Of a stretch of DNA of 64,000 bases, positions 11,051-20,722 are shown piece after piece; position 1 is the first letter of the stretch, and the number at the start of each line of letters is the position of its first letter. The notes below the pieces were generated by a model. It was not told the DNA's origin, ran no database searches, and was given only the letters and a program-made list of their open reading frames with translations. This DNA is from Acidobacteriota bacterium (GTDB taxonomy: Bacteria > Acidobacteriota > Terriglobia > Bryobacterales > Bryobacteraceae), in assembly GCA_029776225.1 (NCBI GenBank), contig JAKOTR010000053.1, forward strand, positions 558,001 to 622,000, written 5' to 3'. The translations under genes and the position numbers were made by a program.

Positions 11051-12418
11051 ATGGGGCAATATCGCATCGAACGTGATTCCATGGGCGAGATGCGCGTGCC
11101 TGCGGATGCGCTTTACGGGCCGCAGACGCAGCGGGCCGTTGAGAATTTCCCGATCAGCGGGCTGCGTTTCCCGCGCATTTTCCTCCGTGCCCTGGGCCTG
11201 ATCAAGGAAGCCGCCGCCGCCGTTCACGAGGAGGCCGGCCGGCTCGCGCCCGACGTTGCCGCCGCCATCCGGACCGCCGCGACAGAGATCGCCGAAGGCG
11301 TTCACGATTCGCAATTCGTGGTGGACGTGTTTCAGACCGGCAGCGGCACCTCCACCAACATGAATGCCAACGAGGTGATCGCGACGCTGGCCTCGCGCCG
11401 GATCGGCCGCACGGTTCACCCGAACGACGACGTGAACCGCGGGCAGTCTTCCAACGACGTCATCCCCTCCGCCATCCACATCGCCGCCGCCGAGGCGGTG
11501 CAGCACGTCCTGATTCCGGCCATGAGGGAACTGGCCGAAGCGCTGAACCAAAAGGCGGCCGAGTTTCATGACGTGATCAAGATCGGGCGCACACACCTTC
11601 AGGACGCCGTGCCGATGCGGCTGGGCCAGGAATTCAGCGGCTACGCGCGCCAGGTGGAGGCTTCCCTCGAACGTGTACAGGCCGCGATGGACGGCATCTA
11701 CGAACTCCCGCTGGGTGGCACCGCCGTCGGCACCGGCCTGAACGCGCCCCCGGGATTCGGCGCCGCGGTCATCCAGCGCATCGCGCAGCGCACGGGACTA
11801 CCGTTCCGGGAGGCGCGCAATCACTTCGAGGCGCAGGCGGCCAAGGACGCCGTCGCATTCCTCAGCGGAGCGCTCAAAACTTACGCCATCGCGCTGACCA
11901 AGATCGCAAACGACATTCGCTGGCTCGGTTCCGGACCTCGCTGCGGGCTGGGCGAGCTGCGCCTTCCGGCGGTGCAGCCGGGCTCGAGCATCATGCCGGG
12001 CAAGGTGAACCCCGTCATCGCGGAAAGCCTGCTCATGGTTTGCGCCCAGGTGATCGGTTATGATGCGGCGATCGCCTGGTGCTGCGCCCAGGGCAACTTC
12101 GAGCTGAACGTCATGATGCCGGTCATGGCCTACGACCTGCTTCACTCCATCGAGCTGCTCGCCTGCGCGTCGCGCAATTTCCGTAGCCGCTGCATCGAGG
12201 GTCTGGAGGCGGACCGCGCCCGCGCCGGGGCTTTCGTCGAACAATCGCTCGCCATGGCCACCGCGCTGGTCCCGGAAATCGGATACGATAGGGCTGCTGC
12301 CCTGGCTAAAGAAGCCTACAGGACCGGGAAGACCATCCGCGAAGCGGCGCGGGAGCAGGCCGGCATCCCGGAAGCCAGGCTCAGTGAACTTTTGGACCCC
12401 GCGAGACAAGCGGGCTGA
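11051..12418 (+). CDS. fumC: fumarate hydratase class II
   Basis: Interconverts fumarate and malate in the TCA cycle; iron-free homotetramer. The fumarase/aspartase signature [12 protein letters not shown] is near residue 317, with [13 protein letters not shown] near residue 97 and the catalytic region [10 protein letters not shown] near residue 178. Length (455) is normal. It is followed ten bases later by an M20 peptidase gene on the same strand. Confidence 0.96.
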   Translation: MGQYRIERDSMGEMRVPADALYGPQTQRAVENFPISGLRFPRIFLRALGLIKEAAAAVHEEAGRLAPDVAAAIRTAATEIAEGVHDSQFVVDVFQTGSGTSTNMNANEVIATLASRRIGRTVHPNDDVNRGQSSNDVIPSAIHIAAAEAVQHVLIPAMRELAEALNQKAAEFHDVIKIGRTHLQDAVPMRLGQEFSGYARQVEASLERVQAAMDGIYELPLGGTAVGTGLNAPPGFGAAVIQRIAQRTGLPFREARNHFEAQAAKDAVAFLSGALKTYAIALTKIANDIRWLGSGPRCGLGELRLPAVQPGSSIMPGKVNPVIAESLLMVCAQVIGYDAAIAWCCAQGNFELNVMMPVMAYDLLHSIELLACASRNFRSRCIEGLEADRARAGAFVEQSLAMATALVPEIGYDRAAALAKEAYRTGKTIREAAREQAGIPEARLSELLDPARQAG

Positions 12419-12428
12419 ATGAGGAGCT

Positions 12429-13784
12429 ATGACCTACCACGAACAGAACCGCGAGAACTATCTTGAGACTCTGAAGGCCTTCCTGCGCATCCCCAGCATC
12501 AGCACGCTTCCCGAGCACAAGGACGACGTGCGGCGCGCGGCCGAGTTCGCGGCCAACGAACTCCGCAACGCCGGGCTCGACAACGTGGAGTTGATCGAGG
12601 GCAAGGGGAATCCGCTGGTTTACGGAGAATGGCTTGGCGCGAAGCGCAAACCGACGCTGCTGTTTTACGGCCACTACGACGTGCAGCCGGCCGAACCACT
12701 GGAGGAATGGAAGTCGCCGCCGTTTGAGCCGGAGGTTCGCGACGGCAACATTTACGCCCGGGGCGCCTGCGACGACAAGGGGCAGGTGCTCATCCTCATC
12801 AAAGCGGTCGAAGGGTGGCTGAAGACGGTGGGCAAACTGCCCTGCAACGTGAAGTTTCTGCTCGAGGGCGAGGAGGAAGTCGGCGGCGAGCACATCGAGA
12901 GCTACGTCCAGAGCAAGCCGCCGCGCTTAAAGGCCGACGCCGCCGTGATCAGCGACACCGAGATGTTCGCGCCGGATCTTCCCACCATCTGCGTGGGCCT
13001 GCGCGGCATCGTCTACACCGAATTACACGTGCAGGGGGCGGACCACGATCTGCACTCGGGCGTTTACGGCGGGGTAGCTCCGAACCCGATCCAGGCCATT
13101 GCGGAAATCCTCACGGCGCTGAAGAACCGCGAGGGGCACATCATGATCCCAGGCTTCTATGACCGCGTCCAGCCGCCCAGCGAGAAGGAGAAGGAGGCTT
13201 GGTCGCGCCTGCCCTTCGATGTCGAGGAGTACCGCAAGAAAGAGATCGGGTCGCGCGATCTCACCGGCGAATCCGGCTACACCGTGTTCGAACGAACCTG
13301 GGCGCGGCCCACGCTGGAAGTGCACGGAATCCGCGGCGGTTTCACCGGCGAGGGCGCCAAGACGGTGATTCCGGCTCGGGCGGTTGCCAAGATCAGTATG
13401 CGGCTGGTGGCCGACCAGCGGCCCGAGGAAGCCTTCGAGCAGTTCAAAGCGGCTGTCGCCAAGGCCTGCCCGCTCGGCGTCACCGCCGAAGTGAAGCTAA
13501 TTCACGGCGCGAGGCCTTCGCTGGTGAATCCCGACAACCGTTTTGTCCACGCGGCCGCGGAGGCCCTGCAGCAGGTGTTCGGCAAGAAAACCGTTTACAT
13601 CCGCTCGGGCGGCTCGATTCCGATCGTCGGCGTGTTCGAGCGCAGCCTGGGCATACCGAGCGTCCTCATGGGCTTCGGCCTGCCCGACGACAACCTGCAC
13701 GCGCCCAACGAGAAGTTCAACCTGTCGAATTTCTATCGCGGCATCGAGGCCGTGAGCCAATTTCTGGAGATTGTGGGGCGGTGA
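12429..13784 (+). CDS. M20-family dipeptidase
   Basis: A 451-residue di-zinc metallopeptidase of the carnosinase-like dipeptidase branch of M20. Zinc ligands and catalytic residues are visible: FYGHYDVQPAEP, ARGACDDKGQ, LLEGEEEVGGEH, AVISDTEMF and the C-terminal NLHAPNEKF. The lid (dimerisation) domain lies between about residues 190 and 340. Start ATG at 12429 has GAGGAG upstream. Its stop overlaps the GTG of the following SDR gene. Cytoplasmic; probably hydrolyses short peptides. Confidence 0.93.
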   Translation: MTYHEQNRENYLETLKAFLRIPSISTLPEHKDDVRRAAEFAANELRNAGLDNVELIEGKGNPLVYGEWLGAKRKPTLLFYGHYDVQPAEPLEEWKSPPFEPEVRDGNIYARGACDDKGQVLILIKAVEGWLKTVGKLPCNVKFLLEGEEEVGGEHIESYVQSKPPRLKADAAVISDTEMFAPDLPTICVGLRGIVYTELHVQGADHDLHSGVYGGVAPNPIQAIAEILTALKNREGHIMIPGFYDRVQPPSEKEKEAWSRLPFDVEEYRKKEIGSRDLTGESGYTVFERTWARPTLEVHGIRGGFTGEGAKTVIPARAVAKISMRLVADQRPEEAFEQFKAAVAKACPLGVTAEVKLIHGARPSLVNPDNRFVHAAAEALQQVFGKKTVYIRSGGSIPIVGVFERSLGIPSVLMGFGLPDDNLHAPNEKFNLSNFYRGIEAVSQFLEIVGR

Positions 13785-14578
13785 CGGCGAGAAACCGCCC
13801 GCTGGCCCTGATTACGGGGGCCTCGGCCGGCATCGGGGCAACGTTTGCGCGGGCGCTGGCGTCGCGAGGCTATGACCTCATCCTGGTGGCGCGGCGCCGC
13901 GAGCGGCTGGAAGAACTCGCGCGTGAGCTGGAAGCGAGGCACGGCGCCTGCGTCGAGACGCTCCCAGCCGATCTCGCGGACGACGCCGGACTCAGAAAGG
14001 TCGAGGAGCGCATCGCCTCGCCCGCACCCGACTTACTCGTCAACAACGCCGGTTTCGGCACTCACGGCCGGTTCTGGGAAGCGCCGCTCGAGACCCAGGA
14101 CCGGATGCACCGCGTCCACGTGATCGCCACCATGCGGCTCACGCACGCGGCGCTGGCCGTCATGGTTCCGCGGGGAACGGGCGCGATCATCAACGTCTCA
14201 TCGGTCGCGGGCTTCGCCGCCAGCCCGGGCAACGTCAGCTATTGCGCCACCAAGCACTGGATCAACGCCTTTACCGAAGGCCTATACCTGGAGCTGAAGA
14301 GCGCCGGATCGCAGGTGAAGGTGCAAGCGCTGTGCCCCGGCTTCACTTATTCGGAATTCCACGACGTCATGGGAAGGGACCGGTCATTGATTCCCCAACC
14401 TTGGTGGTTGCAACCGGAGTATGTGGTCAACGCTTCGCTCGAAGGGCTCGAGCGCGGCGAGCTGTTTGTCGTTCCCTCCTTCCGCTACCGCATGGTGGTG
14501 CGCGCGATTCGCATTCTGCCCGACGGATTACGCCGGCGGCTCACCCAGGTCTACGCCAGGAGAAGAAAACTGGAGTAG
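13781..14578 (+). CDS. short-chain dehydrogenase/reductase
   Basis: A 265-residue classical SDR. The cofactor loop is TGASAGIGATFA, the NNAG motif is NNAGFG, and the catalytic serine and YxxxK are NVSSVAG and YCATK. The pattern (LILVARRRERLEELA after beta-2) resembles the YqjQ/DltE group of NADP-dependent SDRs. I start it at the GTG at 13781, which overlaps the dipeptidase stop by four bases; an open frame continues far upstream but it only mirrors the dipeptidase. Substrate unknown. Confidence 0.88.
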   Translation: MTARNRPLALITGASAGIGATFARALASRGYDLILVARRRERLEELARELEARHGACVETLPADLADDAGLRKVEERIASPAPDLLVNNAGFGTHGRFWEAPLETQDRMHRVHVIATMRLTHAALAVMVPRGTGAIINVSSVAGFAASPGNVSYCATKHWINAFTEGLYLELKSAGSQVKVQALCPGFTYSEFHDVMGRDRSLIPQPWWLQPEYVVNASLEGLERGELFVVPSFRYRMVVRAIRILPDGLRRRLTQVYARRRKLE

Positions 14579-14638
14579 GCCCGGGCCGCCCCGCGAACCG
14601 CGGCACGACACCGCCCTCGCAATCGCTAAAATGGCACT

Positions 14639-15466
14639 GTGACGGTCGAAATTGAGGGTGTTACCTTGCACCTTGCCCACCCCGACGAACTCCCTGTGCG
14701 CTGGGTAGGGCAGGAAGAGGTGATGCGCCAGCTACTGGCCGCGTGGCTGGTTGTGGACGCGCAGGACGTGCCGATGACGCCGCGCCTCGTTGGCAAGCCC
14801 GGCGTCGGAAAGACCACCTTGGCCTACGCAGCGGCCAAGCGGCTGGGCCGCGAAGTCTACATCATGCAGGCCACCGTCGATACGCGGCCGGAAGACCTGA
14901 TCGTCCAGCCGGTCATCGAGGGTGCTTCGAAGCTCCGCTACGTCGCTTCTCCCCTGCTCACCGCCATGATCCGCGGCGGAGTGGCCATCCTCGACGAAGG
15001 CAACCGCATGAGCGAGAAGAGCTGGGCGAGCCTGGCGCCGCTGCTCGACTCACGCCGCTATGTGGAATCGGTGGTTGCCGGCATCAAGATCAAGGCGCAC
15101 CCGCAGTTCCGGCTCGTCACCACCATGAATGACGACGCCTCGACCTTCGATCTGCCCGAGTACATCCACTCCCGCCTGCAACCGCAGATCCTGATCGATT
15201 TTCCCGAGCGCGACGAGGAATACCAGATCCTCAAGGAGAACCTGCCCTTCGGCGAGGACCGCATTCTTCAGTACGTCACCGACTTCCTCCAGCAGGCCCA
15301 CGCCGCCGACGAGCGCTACACCGTGCGCGACGGTATCAACATCGCCCGGTTCGCCATCAAGCTTAAGAGCCTGGCAACCCGCGGCGAGCACGAAGCGCGC
15401 GCTCTCGAGCTTGCCATTCTGGAAACTTTGGGCGAAGAGGCGCTGCGCTACTTTCCGCGTATTTAA
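14639..15466 (+). CDS. MoxR-family AAA+ ATPase
   Basis: A 275-residue AAA+ ATPase. Walker A is GKPGVGKTT near residue 59, Walker B is GVAILDEGNRM near residue 118, and sensor 1 is LVTTMNDD near residue 160, with the arginine finger in the YIHSRLQPQ stretch. The start is GTG with no clear ribosome binding site. It is followed twenty bases later by a 603-residue gene I cannot assign, and no VWA gene is next to it. The two probably act together. MoxR proteins generally remodel or activate partner proteins. Confidence 0.9.
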   Translation: MTVEIEGVTLHLAHPDELPVRWVGQEEVMRQLLAAWLVVDAQDVPMTPRLVGKPGVGKTTLAYAAAKRLGREVYIMQATVDTRPEDLIVQPVIEGASKLRYVASPLLTAMIRGGVAILDEGNRMSEKSWASLAPLLDSRRYVESVVAGIKIKAHPQFRLVTTMNDDASTFDLPEYIHSRLQPQILIDFPERDEEYQILKENLPFGEDRILQYVTDFLQQAHAADERYTVRDGINIARFAIKLKSLATRGEHEARALELAILETLGEEALRYFPRI

Positions 15467-15485
15467 GCGCGCATAAAATGTAGGC

Positions 15486-17297
15486 ATGGCAGGCATGGAT
15501 CCGGGGAGCCTGACCCGGGGGCGCTTTTCGTATCTACCCGTTGCTCCGGGACGGCTGGAGTTCGCCGTCGAAGTCCGCCGGGCCATACTGCGCGAGCGCC
15601 CGCAGGTGGTTGCCGTCGAGCTGCCCGTGACCCTGGAGGACGCCTTCCTCAGCGCGATCGCGCGACTGCCGCAGATCACCGTGATCGTCTATCCGGAGGA
15701 CAGCGGCGAGGAGAGGGCGGTGTACGTCCCCATCGAACCGGCCGATCCTTTCATCGAGGCCGTGCGCTCGGGGATCGAAATCGGCGCCAAGGTGCTGTTC
15801 ACCGATCCCGATCTCGGCGAGCGCCCTCATATTCCGGATCTGCTTCCGGACCCCTACTCGCTGCGGCACATCGGTCTGGACAAGTACGTCGAGGCCTATC
15901 GCGTCTACCCGCAGCCCCGTTCCCCCGAAATTGAAGAGCACGCCTCGGGCATCGCCTGGAAGCTCCAGGGAACGAACCCGCTCCACCGTGTGCTGGTGGT
16001 GCTTTCGCTCAACCTTTTGGACCCCGTGCTCGACGCGATGGAGGAGCCGCAGCCCGAACCGCGCCGCCAGCCCCGGCGGTACCCCGAACTGCTGAATCCT
16101 CACCCGGACTGCCTGGCTGAGATCACCACCGAATACCCGTACCTCCAGCATCTTTACGAGGAATCCCGCGACGATATGGAAAAAGCCGGCGCCCTTGACC
16201 GCCGCAAGGTGCAACTCGAAGTCTTTCGCGACGCCGAAGCGGCGCTGTCGGTGAACGCCGGCGAGACGGTGGAATTCTGGCAGCGCCGTCTCATGGCGCG
16301 CTACACGCGGAATCTGGCCCTGTCGAACGGCGAACTCGCCGCAGGGCTCTTCGACCTCACCGTCGCCGCGCGCTCCATCGTCAGCGACAACTACGCCTGG
16401 GAGGTGTGGCAGGCCGCCGGGCGTTACCCGCCGCAAAAGGAACAGAGCGACCTCGAGACCGTCAAGATATCCGGCGAGGAATTCTGGCGCGACACGAAGC
16501 GGATACGCCTGCGCCGCCGTCTTCCCCGCCCCAAGCAGCGCTTGCGCCCCGCCGGCCTCAAGCCGCGCAGGAAGGAGAAATTCGCGGGCGAATGGGCGCG
16601 GGAGTTTCAGGGCGACGCCATCTGCTCCTATCCGCCCGAGGACATCGTCATCGAAAACTACGGCGCCTTCCTGAAGAAGAAGGCCAAGAGCATTCTTTCC
16701 GAGGAGCGGTCGCGCACGGAGCCGTTTTCCACTTCCCTGCTCGACGGCGTGGACCTGCGCGAAACCATCCGCAACTGGTATGAAGGCAAGATTTACGTCC
16801 GGCAGTTAGACAAGGTGTCGGGCGACGTCGGCTCCGTCATCGTCATCTTCGATCCCGATCCGGACAACCGCTACAACTACCTGACCACGTGGATCGGCGA
16901 GCACCAGAACGAATCCGACATGGCGTTTTACTCCACCGATCCGTTCGAGCACATTGTCGGACCCGGAATCGGCCGCGCCGAATACGGCGGCTTCCTCATG
17001 AGCCTTCCTCCGCGGCGCATGATAGACGTCTGGAGCGATCCCGATTACGACTTCGCGGAAACCAAACCGGAACGGCTTCTCCTGGCCGGCCTTGATTACT
17101 CGATCCACAAGAACGTGGTCTACGTGGCCGCCAAACCGCCGCGCTCAATATTCCGCTCCATCGCCGCGCGCTTCAACCGCAACATACTCTACATCCCCAT
17201 CGGACAGCTCTCTCCGCAAAAGCTGCGCAAGATCCGCGTGGTTCACGTGCTCGACAGCCACGCCCGCCGCAGCGAAGCCAAAGAATACATCTGGTGA
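15486..17297 (+). CDS. unrecognised 603-residue protein paired with MoxR ATPase
   Basis: I do not recognise this protein with certainty. The first ~110 residues (VEVRRAILRERPQVVAVELP, then QITVIVYPED, then a run ending AKVLFTDPDLG) follow the strand-helix pattern of the TraB/DUF5682 superfamily, in which a protein 'hides' an acidic active site behind a P-x-V-ELP turn. This is a weak resemblance, not a match. A charged middle (about 180-400) contains proline-rich and lysine/arginine-rich linkers. The last ~170 residues look like a separate alpha/beta domain (VIVIFDPDPDN, YSTDPFEHIVGPGIG, VVHVLDSH). No signal peptide or membrane segment is visible. Its tight link to the MoxR gene is the best clue to function. 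Confidence 0.75.
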   Translation: MAGMDPGSLTRGRFSYLPVAPGRLEFAVEVRRAILRERPQVVAVELPVTLEDAFLSAIARLPQITVIVYPEDSGEERAVYVPIEPADPFIEAVRSGIEIGAKVLFTDPDLGERPHIPDLLPDPYSLRHIGLDKYVEAYRVYPQPRSPEIEEHASGIAWKLQGTNPLHRVLVVLSLNLLDPVLDAMEEPQPEPRRQPRRYPELLNPHPDCLAEITTEYPYLQHLYEESRDDMEKAGALDRRKVQLEVFRDAEAALSVNAGETVEFWQRRLMARYTRNLALSNGELAAGLFDLTVAARSIVSDNYAWEVWQAAGRYPPQKEQSDLETVKISGEEFWRDTKRIRLRRRLPRPKQRLRPAGLKPRRKEKFAGEWAREFQGDAICSYPPEDIVIENYGAFLKKKAKSILSEERSRTEPFSTSLLDGVDLRETIRNWYEGKIYVRQLDKVSGDVGSVIVIFDPDPDNRYNYLTTWIGEHQNESDMAFYSTDPFEHIVGPGIGRAEYGGFLMSLPPRRMIDVWSDPDYDFAETKPERLLLAGLDYSIHKNVVYVAAKPPRSIFRSIAARFNRNILYIPIGQLSPQKLRKIRVVHVLDSHARRSEAKEYIW

Positions 17298-17339
17298 GTT
17301 TTGGCGTATACTGGAATCGACAAAGGGGGGCAGATACCC

Positions 17340-17660
17340 GTGAAACTTTCCAGCTTACTGGTGATCCCGGCTGCTTTGCTTTTGTTTTCCGCAGAGGGCG
17401 GAGCACAGGACGTCGCCAGCGTTTACAAGCAGCGATGCGCCATGTGCCACGGCGCCGACGGATCCGGGAACACCGCGATGGGCCGTAGCATGAAGCTCAA
17501 AGACCTGCGCGCCGCCGAGGTCCAGGCCATGACAGACGACCAGCTTTACGAGGTCATCGCCAAGGGAAAGGGCAAGATGCCCGGATACGAAAAGAGCCTC
17601 GGCGCGGACACGTGCCGCCAGCTTGTCGCCTACGTCCGCGAGATGGGGAAGAAGAAGTAG
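17340..17660 (+). CDS. small periplasmic cytochrome c
   Basis: A 106-residue class I c-type cytochrome. The start is GTG at 17340 with a G-rich ribosome binding site nine bases upstream. It opens with a signal peptide (VKLSSLLVIPAALLLFSAEGGA). Heme attaches at CAMCH, and the sixth ligand is the methionine in KMPGYEK. It is probably a periplasmic electron carrier. It is alone between the MoxR cassette and a minus-strand locus, so its partner is unknown. Confidence 0.92.
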   Translation: MKLSSLLVIPAALLLFSAEGGAQDVASVYKQRCAMCHGADGSGNTAMGRSMKLKDLRAAEVQAMTDDQLYEVIAKGKGKMPGYEKSLGADTCRQLVAYVREMGKKK

Positions 17661-17670
17661 CGAGCCGTCT

Positions 17671-18858
17671 TCACTTCGGGCGCGCGGCCTCGATGCCCGG
17701 CGGCGCTTGCGCCAGCGCATCGGCCAGCGCTTTCTTCAGAATTTCATTGCGGGGATCGCGCCGGAGGGCTTCCCGCAACTCGGCGATCCCCTCGGCCCAA
17801 TAACCCAGCCGGAGAAGCGCCACCGCGAAGTTGGTGCGGATGCCCACATGCGCCGGATCGAGCTTGACCGCTTCGCGGTACTTCTCCAGCGCCGCCGGCA
17901 GCTTGCCTTCCTTCTCCAGCGCCGCACCTTCGTTGTTCAACCGCAGCGCGGTGAAAGCAGCCTGGCTTTCGCGGTCGATCTCCCGCAACACTTCCGCGAG
18001 CTGCTCTCTGATCAGCCGCGCCCGCTCCAACTGCCCGTCCCGGCGCAGCGCCATTTGCAAGCTGTAAAGGGTTGACTGGTCCTTCGGATTGCGGCGATAC
18101 GCCTCTTCGAGGTGCCGCACCGCCTCGCGCACGTTGTCCCGCCGCAGATACTCGGCGCCAAGCCGGTACCGCGCAACCGGGTCCTCCGGATTCAGGGCCA
18201 CCGCTTTCTGAAACGCTGCGAATGCGCCGTCGTCGTCCAGCAGCGCCTTGCGCGCCTGCCCGAGATCCGACCACGCCTCGAAAAAATCGGGCTGCATGGC
18301 CACCGCGTCCGCCAGATAGGCCGCCGCCTTCTCGATTTCCTCGTTTTCGGTGTAGATTTTTGCGCGCAGGTACTTGGCGAAAGCCAAGTCCGGGCCCCGT
18401 TTCAGCAGCTTGATGGCCCGGTCCAGGTGCTCCGCCGCGGCGCCGGATTCGCCCGCCTCCGCCAGAATCAAACCCAGGCTGACCCGCGCCGGCGCAAAGT
18501 TCGGGTTGAGCGCGATAGTTGCCTCGAACTCGCGGCGCGCGCCGTCCACATCGCCCGCGCCGCTGAGGGCCTCGCCCAGGGCGTTGTGCGCATCCGCCGA
18601 ACGCGGCATCAGCCTGACGGCTTCGGACAGGTGCGCGATCGCCTCCGCGTGCTTGCGGTCCTCCGCCAGAATGCTCCCCAGCATCAACCGCGCCTCGGCG
18701 TCGCGCGGGTTCGTCTTCACGATTTTTTGCAACAGGCGGAGGGCGCTTTCGCGCTCGCCCCTGGCCAGCAGGTCCCAGGCGTCTTCCACCGGCGCTCTTT
18801 GCGCGAGCATCAGCCCGGCGCAGCAGAGCGCGGCCAGCCATCGCAGGAGCCCGGGCAC
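17671..18858 (-). CDS. exported tetratricopeptide-repeat protein
   Basis: A TPR protein of about 395 residues, with at least eight 34-residue repeats after an N-terminal hydrophobic signal (PGLLRWLAALCCAGLML). I start it at GTG 18858, ten bases after the stop of the CRTAC1-like gene; an ATG at 18915 is possible but would overlap that gene by 47 bases. Transcribed behind the TonB-dependent receptor and the CRTAC1-like gene, it probably acts in the periplasm with them as a scaffold or binding protein. The specific role is unknown. Confidence 0.85.
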   Translation of the reverse strand: MPGLLRWLAALCCAGLMLAQRAPVEDAWDLLARGERESALRLLQKIVKTNPRDAEARLMLGSILAEDRKHAEAIAHLSEAVRLMPRSADAHNALGEALSGAGDVDGARREFEATIALNPNFAPARVSLGLILAEAGESGAAAEHLDRAIKLLKRGPDLAFAKYLRAKIYTENEEIEKAAAYLADAVAMQPDFFEAWSDLGQARKALLDDDGAFAAFQKAVALNPEDPVARYRLGAEYLRRDNVREAVRHLEEAYRRNPKDQSTLYSLQMALRRDGQLERARLIREQLAEVLREIDRESQAAFTALRLNNEGAALEKEGKLPAALEKYREAVKLDPAHVGIRTNFAVALLRLGYWAEGIAELREALRRDPRNEILKKALADALAQAPPGIEAARPK

Positions 18859-18868
18859 GGCGAACCCG

Positions 18869-20623
18869 CTACCCGAACCTCTGCGTTCGCGTGATGCCCG
18901 CACCCTCGGTGACATAAATCAACTGGTCGGCCGCCACGCGCTCGAGTTTCTCAACCAGGCCGAGCGGCCATCTGATCTCGATATCTACCGTTTCCGCGGC
19001 GCCCAGGCCGAAGTGCAGCCGGCTGTCGTTCACCGACAGGTAAGATGACTGGCTCATCACCTCCTGCGCCTGCACCTTGCCACCGTACCGCACCGTCACC
19101 CGCGCGCCGATCGCGCTGCGGTTGGACTTGACCCCTTGCAGCTTCACCTTGATCCAGTGGCCCCCGCCTTGAAGGTCGTTTCGCAGCAGCGACGGCGGCT
19201 CGTTCTGGTTCACGATCAGGATGTCCACATCGCCGTCGTTGTCGAAATCGCCGAAGGCGCACCCCCGGCTCGAGTGCATCGCCTCGACACCCGGTCCGGC
19301 CTGCCCCAGCAACTCTTCAAACCGGCCTCCGCCAAGATTGCGGAAGACGATGCGCGGAGTCTTGTGCGCGACGTGTGGGAATTTCTTTTCGACCTCAGGA
19401 TAAATGTTCCCCGTCACCCAGAAAATGTCTGGATAGCCGTCGTTGTCGAGGTCCGTGATGCCCGCGCCCCAGCTTACGAAACGCGTCTCAACGGCCAGCC
19501 CGGAGCGGATCGTCACGTCGCGAAAATTGCCCTTGCCGTCGTTCTGGTAGAGGACCGGCGTGTCCTCGCGAAAATGCGTTTTGAAAATGTCGAGACTGCC
19601 GTCGAGGTTGACGTCGCCGATGCCCAGGCCCATGCCGGCCTGCTCCATGCCGTCCTCGCTCAGCGCCACGCCGCGCTCCAGGCCCTCCTCGGTGAACGTC
19701 CCGTCGTGGTTATTGCGAAACAGCAGGCTCGGCGTGGAATCGCAGGCGACGTAGATGTCGGGCCAGCCGTCTCCGTCGAAATCGGCCGCCGCCACGGTGA
19801 GGCCGAAACCGCCCTCGACTTTGGCGATACCCGCGGCCTCCGTGACATCGGTAAACGTTCCATCCCCGTTGTTGTGATACAGCAGATGATGCCCGTAAGG
19901 CAGGCCTCGCGGCCCGCAATTCACCGGCACGCCGAGGTAGTTGCACGCGCCCGCCTGGCTGGGGCGTGGGATCAGCTTCTCGTCGAACTGAATGTAGTTG
20001 GAGACGAACAGGTCGAGCCGCCCGTCGCGGTCGTAATCGACAAAGGCGCACCCGGAGCCGAACCGCGGCGCGGCGTTCAGCAGCCCGGCCTCTTTGGTGA
20101 CGTCGGTGAAGGTGCCGTCCCCATTGTTGCGATACAGGACGTTCTGGCCCCAGCCGGTGACGAAGAGGTCTTCATAGCCGTCGTTGTTGTAGTCGCCAAC
20201 GGTCACGCCGTAAAAGTAGCCCGTTCGGAACAGGCCGGCCTTTTCGGTCACGTCGGTAAAAGTGCCGTCGCGGTTGTTCTTGTAAAGGCGATTGGAGGCG
20301 TCCGCCGGCGGATCGCCGTAGCGTGAGCCCGAGAGAATGAAAATGTCGAGCCAGCCGTCGTTGTCGAAGTCGAAAAACGCGACCCCGCAACTCATCACCT
20401 CGGTGATGTAGTCCGCGCGGTCGGTGTGCCCGGCCACCACGATCTTGTCGAGCCCGGCCTGGCGGCCGACATCGACGAAGCGGGCGTGAAAAGGAAAACC
20501 TGAAGGTTTGCCGCGGGGCGCAGGTTTCACTCCGCGGGAAGCCATCCCCTGCATCTGGCCGAAAAGACGAGCGGCCGGCAGCGCGAGGAAACTCAGGACA
20601 TTGCGGCGGCTGAGATGCGGCAT
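18869..20623 (-). CDS. CRTAC1-type FG-GAP/VCBS repeat protein with ASPIC/UnbV domain
   Basis: A 584-residue exported protein. The N-terminus SRRNVLSFLALPA looks like a Tat-type signal. Residues ~60-460 hold six or more FG-GAP/VCBS calcium-binding repeats with DxDxDG-type loops (DFDNDGWLDIF, DYNNDGYEDLF, DYDRDGRLDLF). This is a beta-propeller. The C-terminal ~90 residues form the ASPIC/UnbV domain (NRSAIGARVTVRYGGK and VNDSRLHFGLG). Such proteins are abundant beside Oar-like receptors in Acidobacteria and are thought to bind or handle extracellular glycan or polymer, but the function is not proven. Confidence 0.92.
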   Translation of the reverse strand: MPHLSRRNVLSFLALPAARLFGQMQGMASRGVKPAPRGKPSGFPFHARFVDVGRQAGLDKIVVAGHTDRADYITEVMSCGVAFFDFDNDGWLDIFILSGSRYGDPPADASNRLYKNNRDGTFTDVTEKAGLFRTGYFYGVTVGDYNNDGYEDLFVTGWGQNVLYRNNGDGTFTDVTKEAGLLNAAPRFGSGCAFVDYDRDGRLDLFVSNYIQFDEKLIPRPSQAGACNYLGVPVNCGPRGLPYGHHLLYHNNGDGTFTDVTEAAGIAKVEGGFGLTVAAADFDGDGWPDIYVACDSTPSLLFRNNHDGTFTEEGLERGVALSEDGMEQAGMGLGIGDVNLDGSLDIFKTHFREDTPVLYQNDGKGNFRDVTIRSGLAVETRFVSWGAGITDLDNDGYPDIFWVTGNIYPEVEKKFPHVAHKTPRIVFRNLGGGRFEELLGQAGPGVEAMHSSRGCAFGDFDNDGDVDILIVNQNEPPSLLRNDLQGGGHWIKVKLQGVKSNRSAIGARVTVRYGGKVQAQEVMSQSSYLSVNDSRLHFGLGAAETVDIEIRWPLGLVEKLERVAADQLIYVTEGAGITRTQRFG

Positions 20624-20663
20624 GTCGGACGCAAGCTCAATCGCTCCAGTATACGGAAAAGGA

Positions 20664-20689
20664 GGGGCCGGGCCGGGCTGCCCGGCCCC
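20664..20689 (-). terminator. hairpin between receptor and CRTAC1-like genes
   Basis: Perfect 10-bp stem (GGGGCCGGGC / GCCCGGCCCC) with a 6-base loop. Read on the minus strand it is followed by TCCTTTTCC. It could end or attenuate transcription after the TonB-dependent receptor, so less message continues into the CRTAC1-like and TPR genes. Confidence 0.55.
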
Positions 20690-20722
20690 GAGCTGGAAGC
20701 GATCGTGTTTGCAGCGGTGAAG

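Noticed and set aside
13199-13780. long N-terminal extension of the SDR
   Set aside because: It is an out-of-frame reading of the dipeptidase gene. The SDR fold is complete from GTG 13781.
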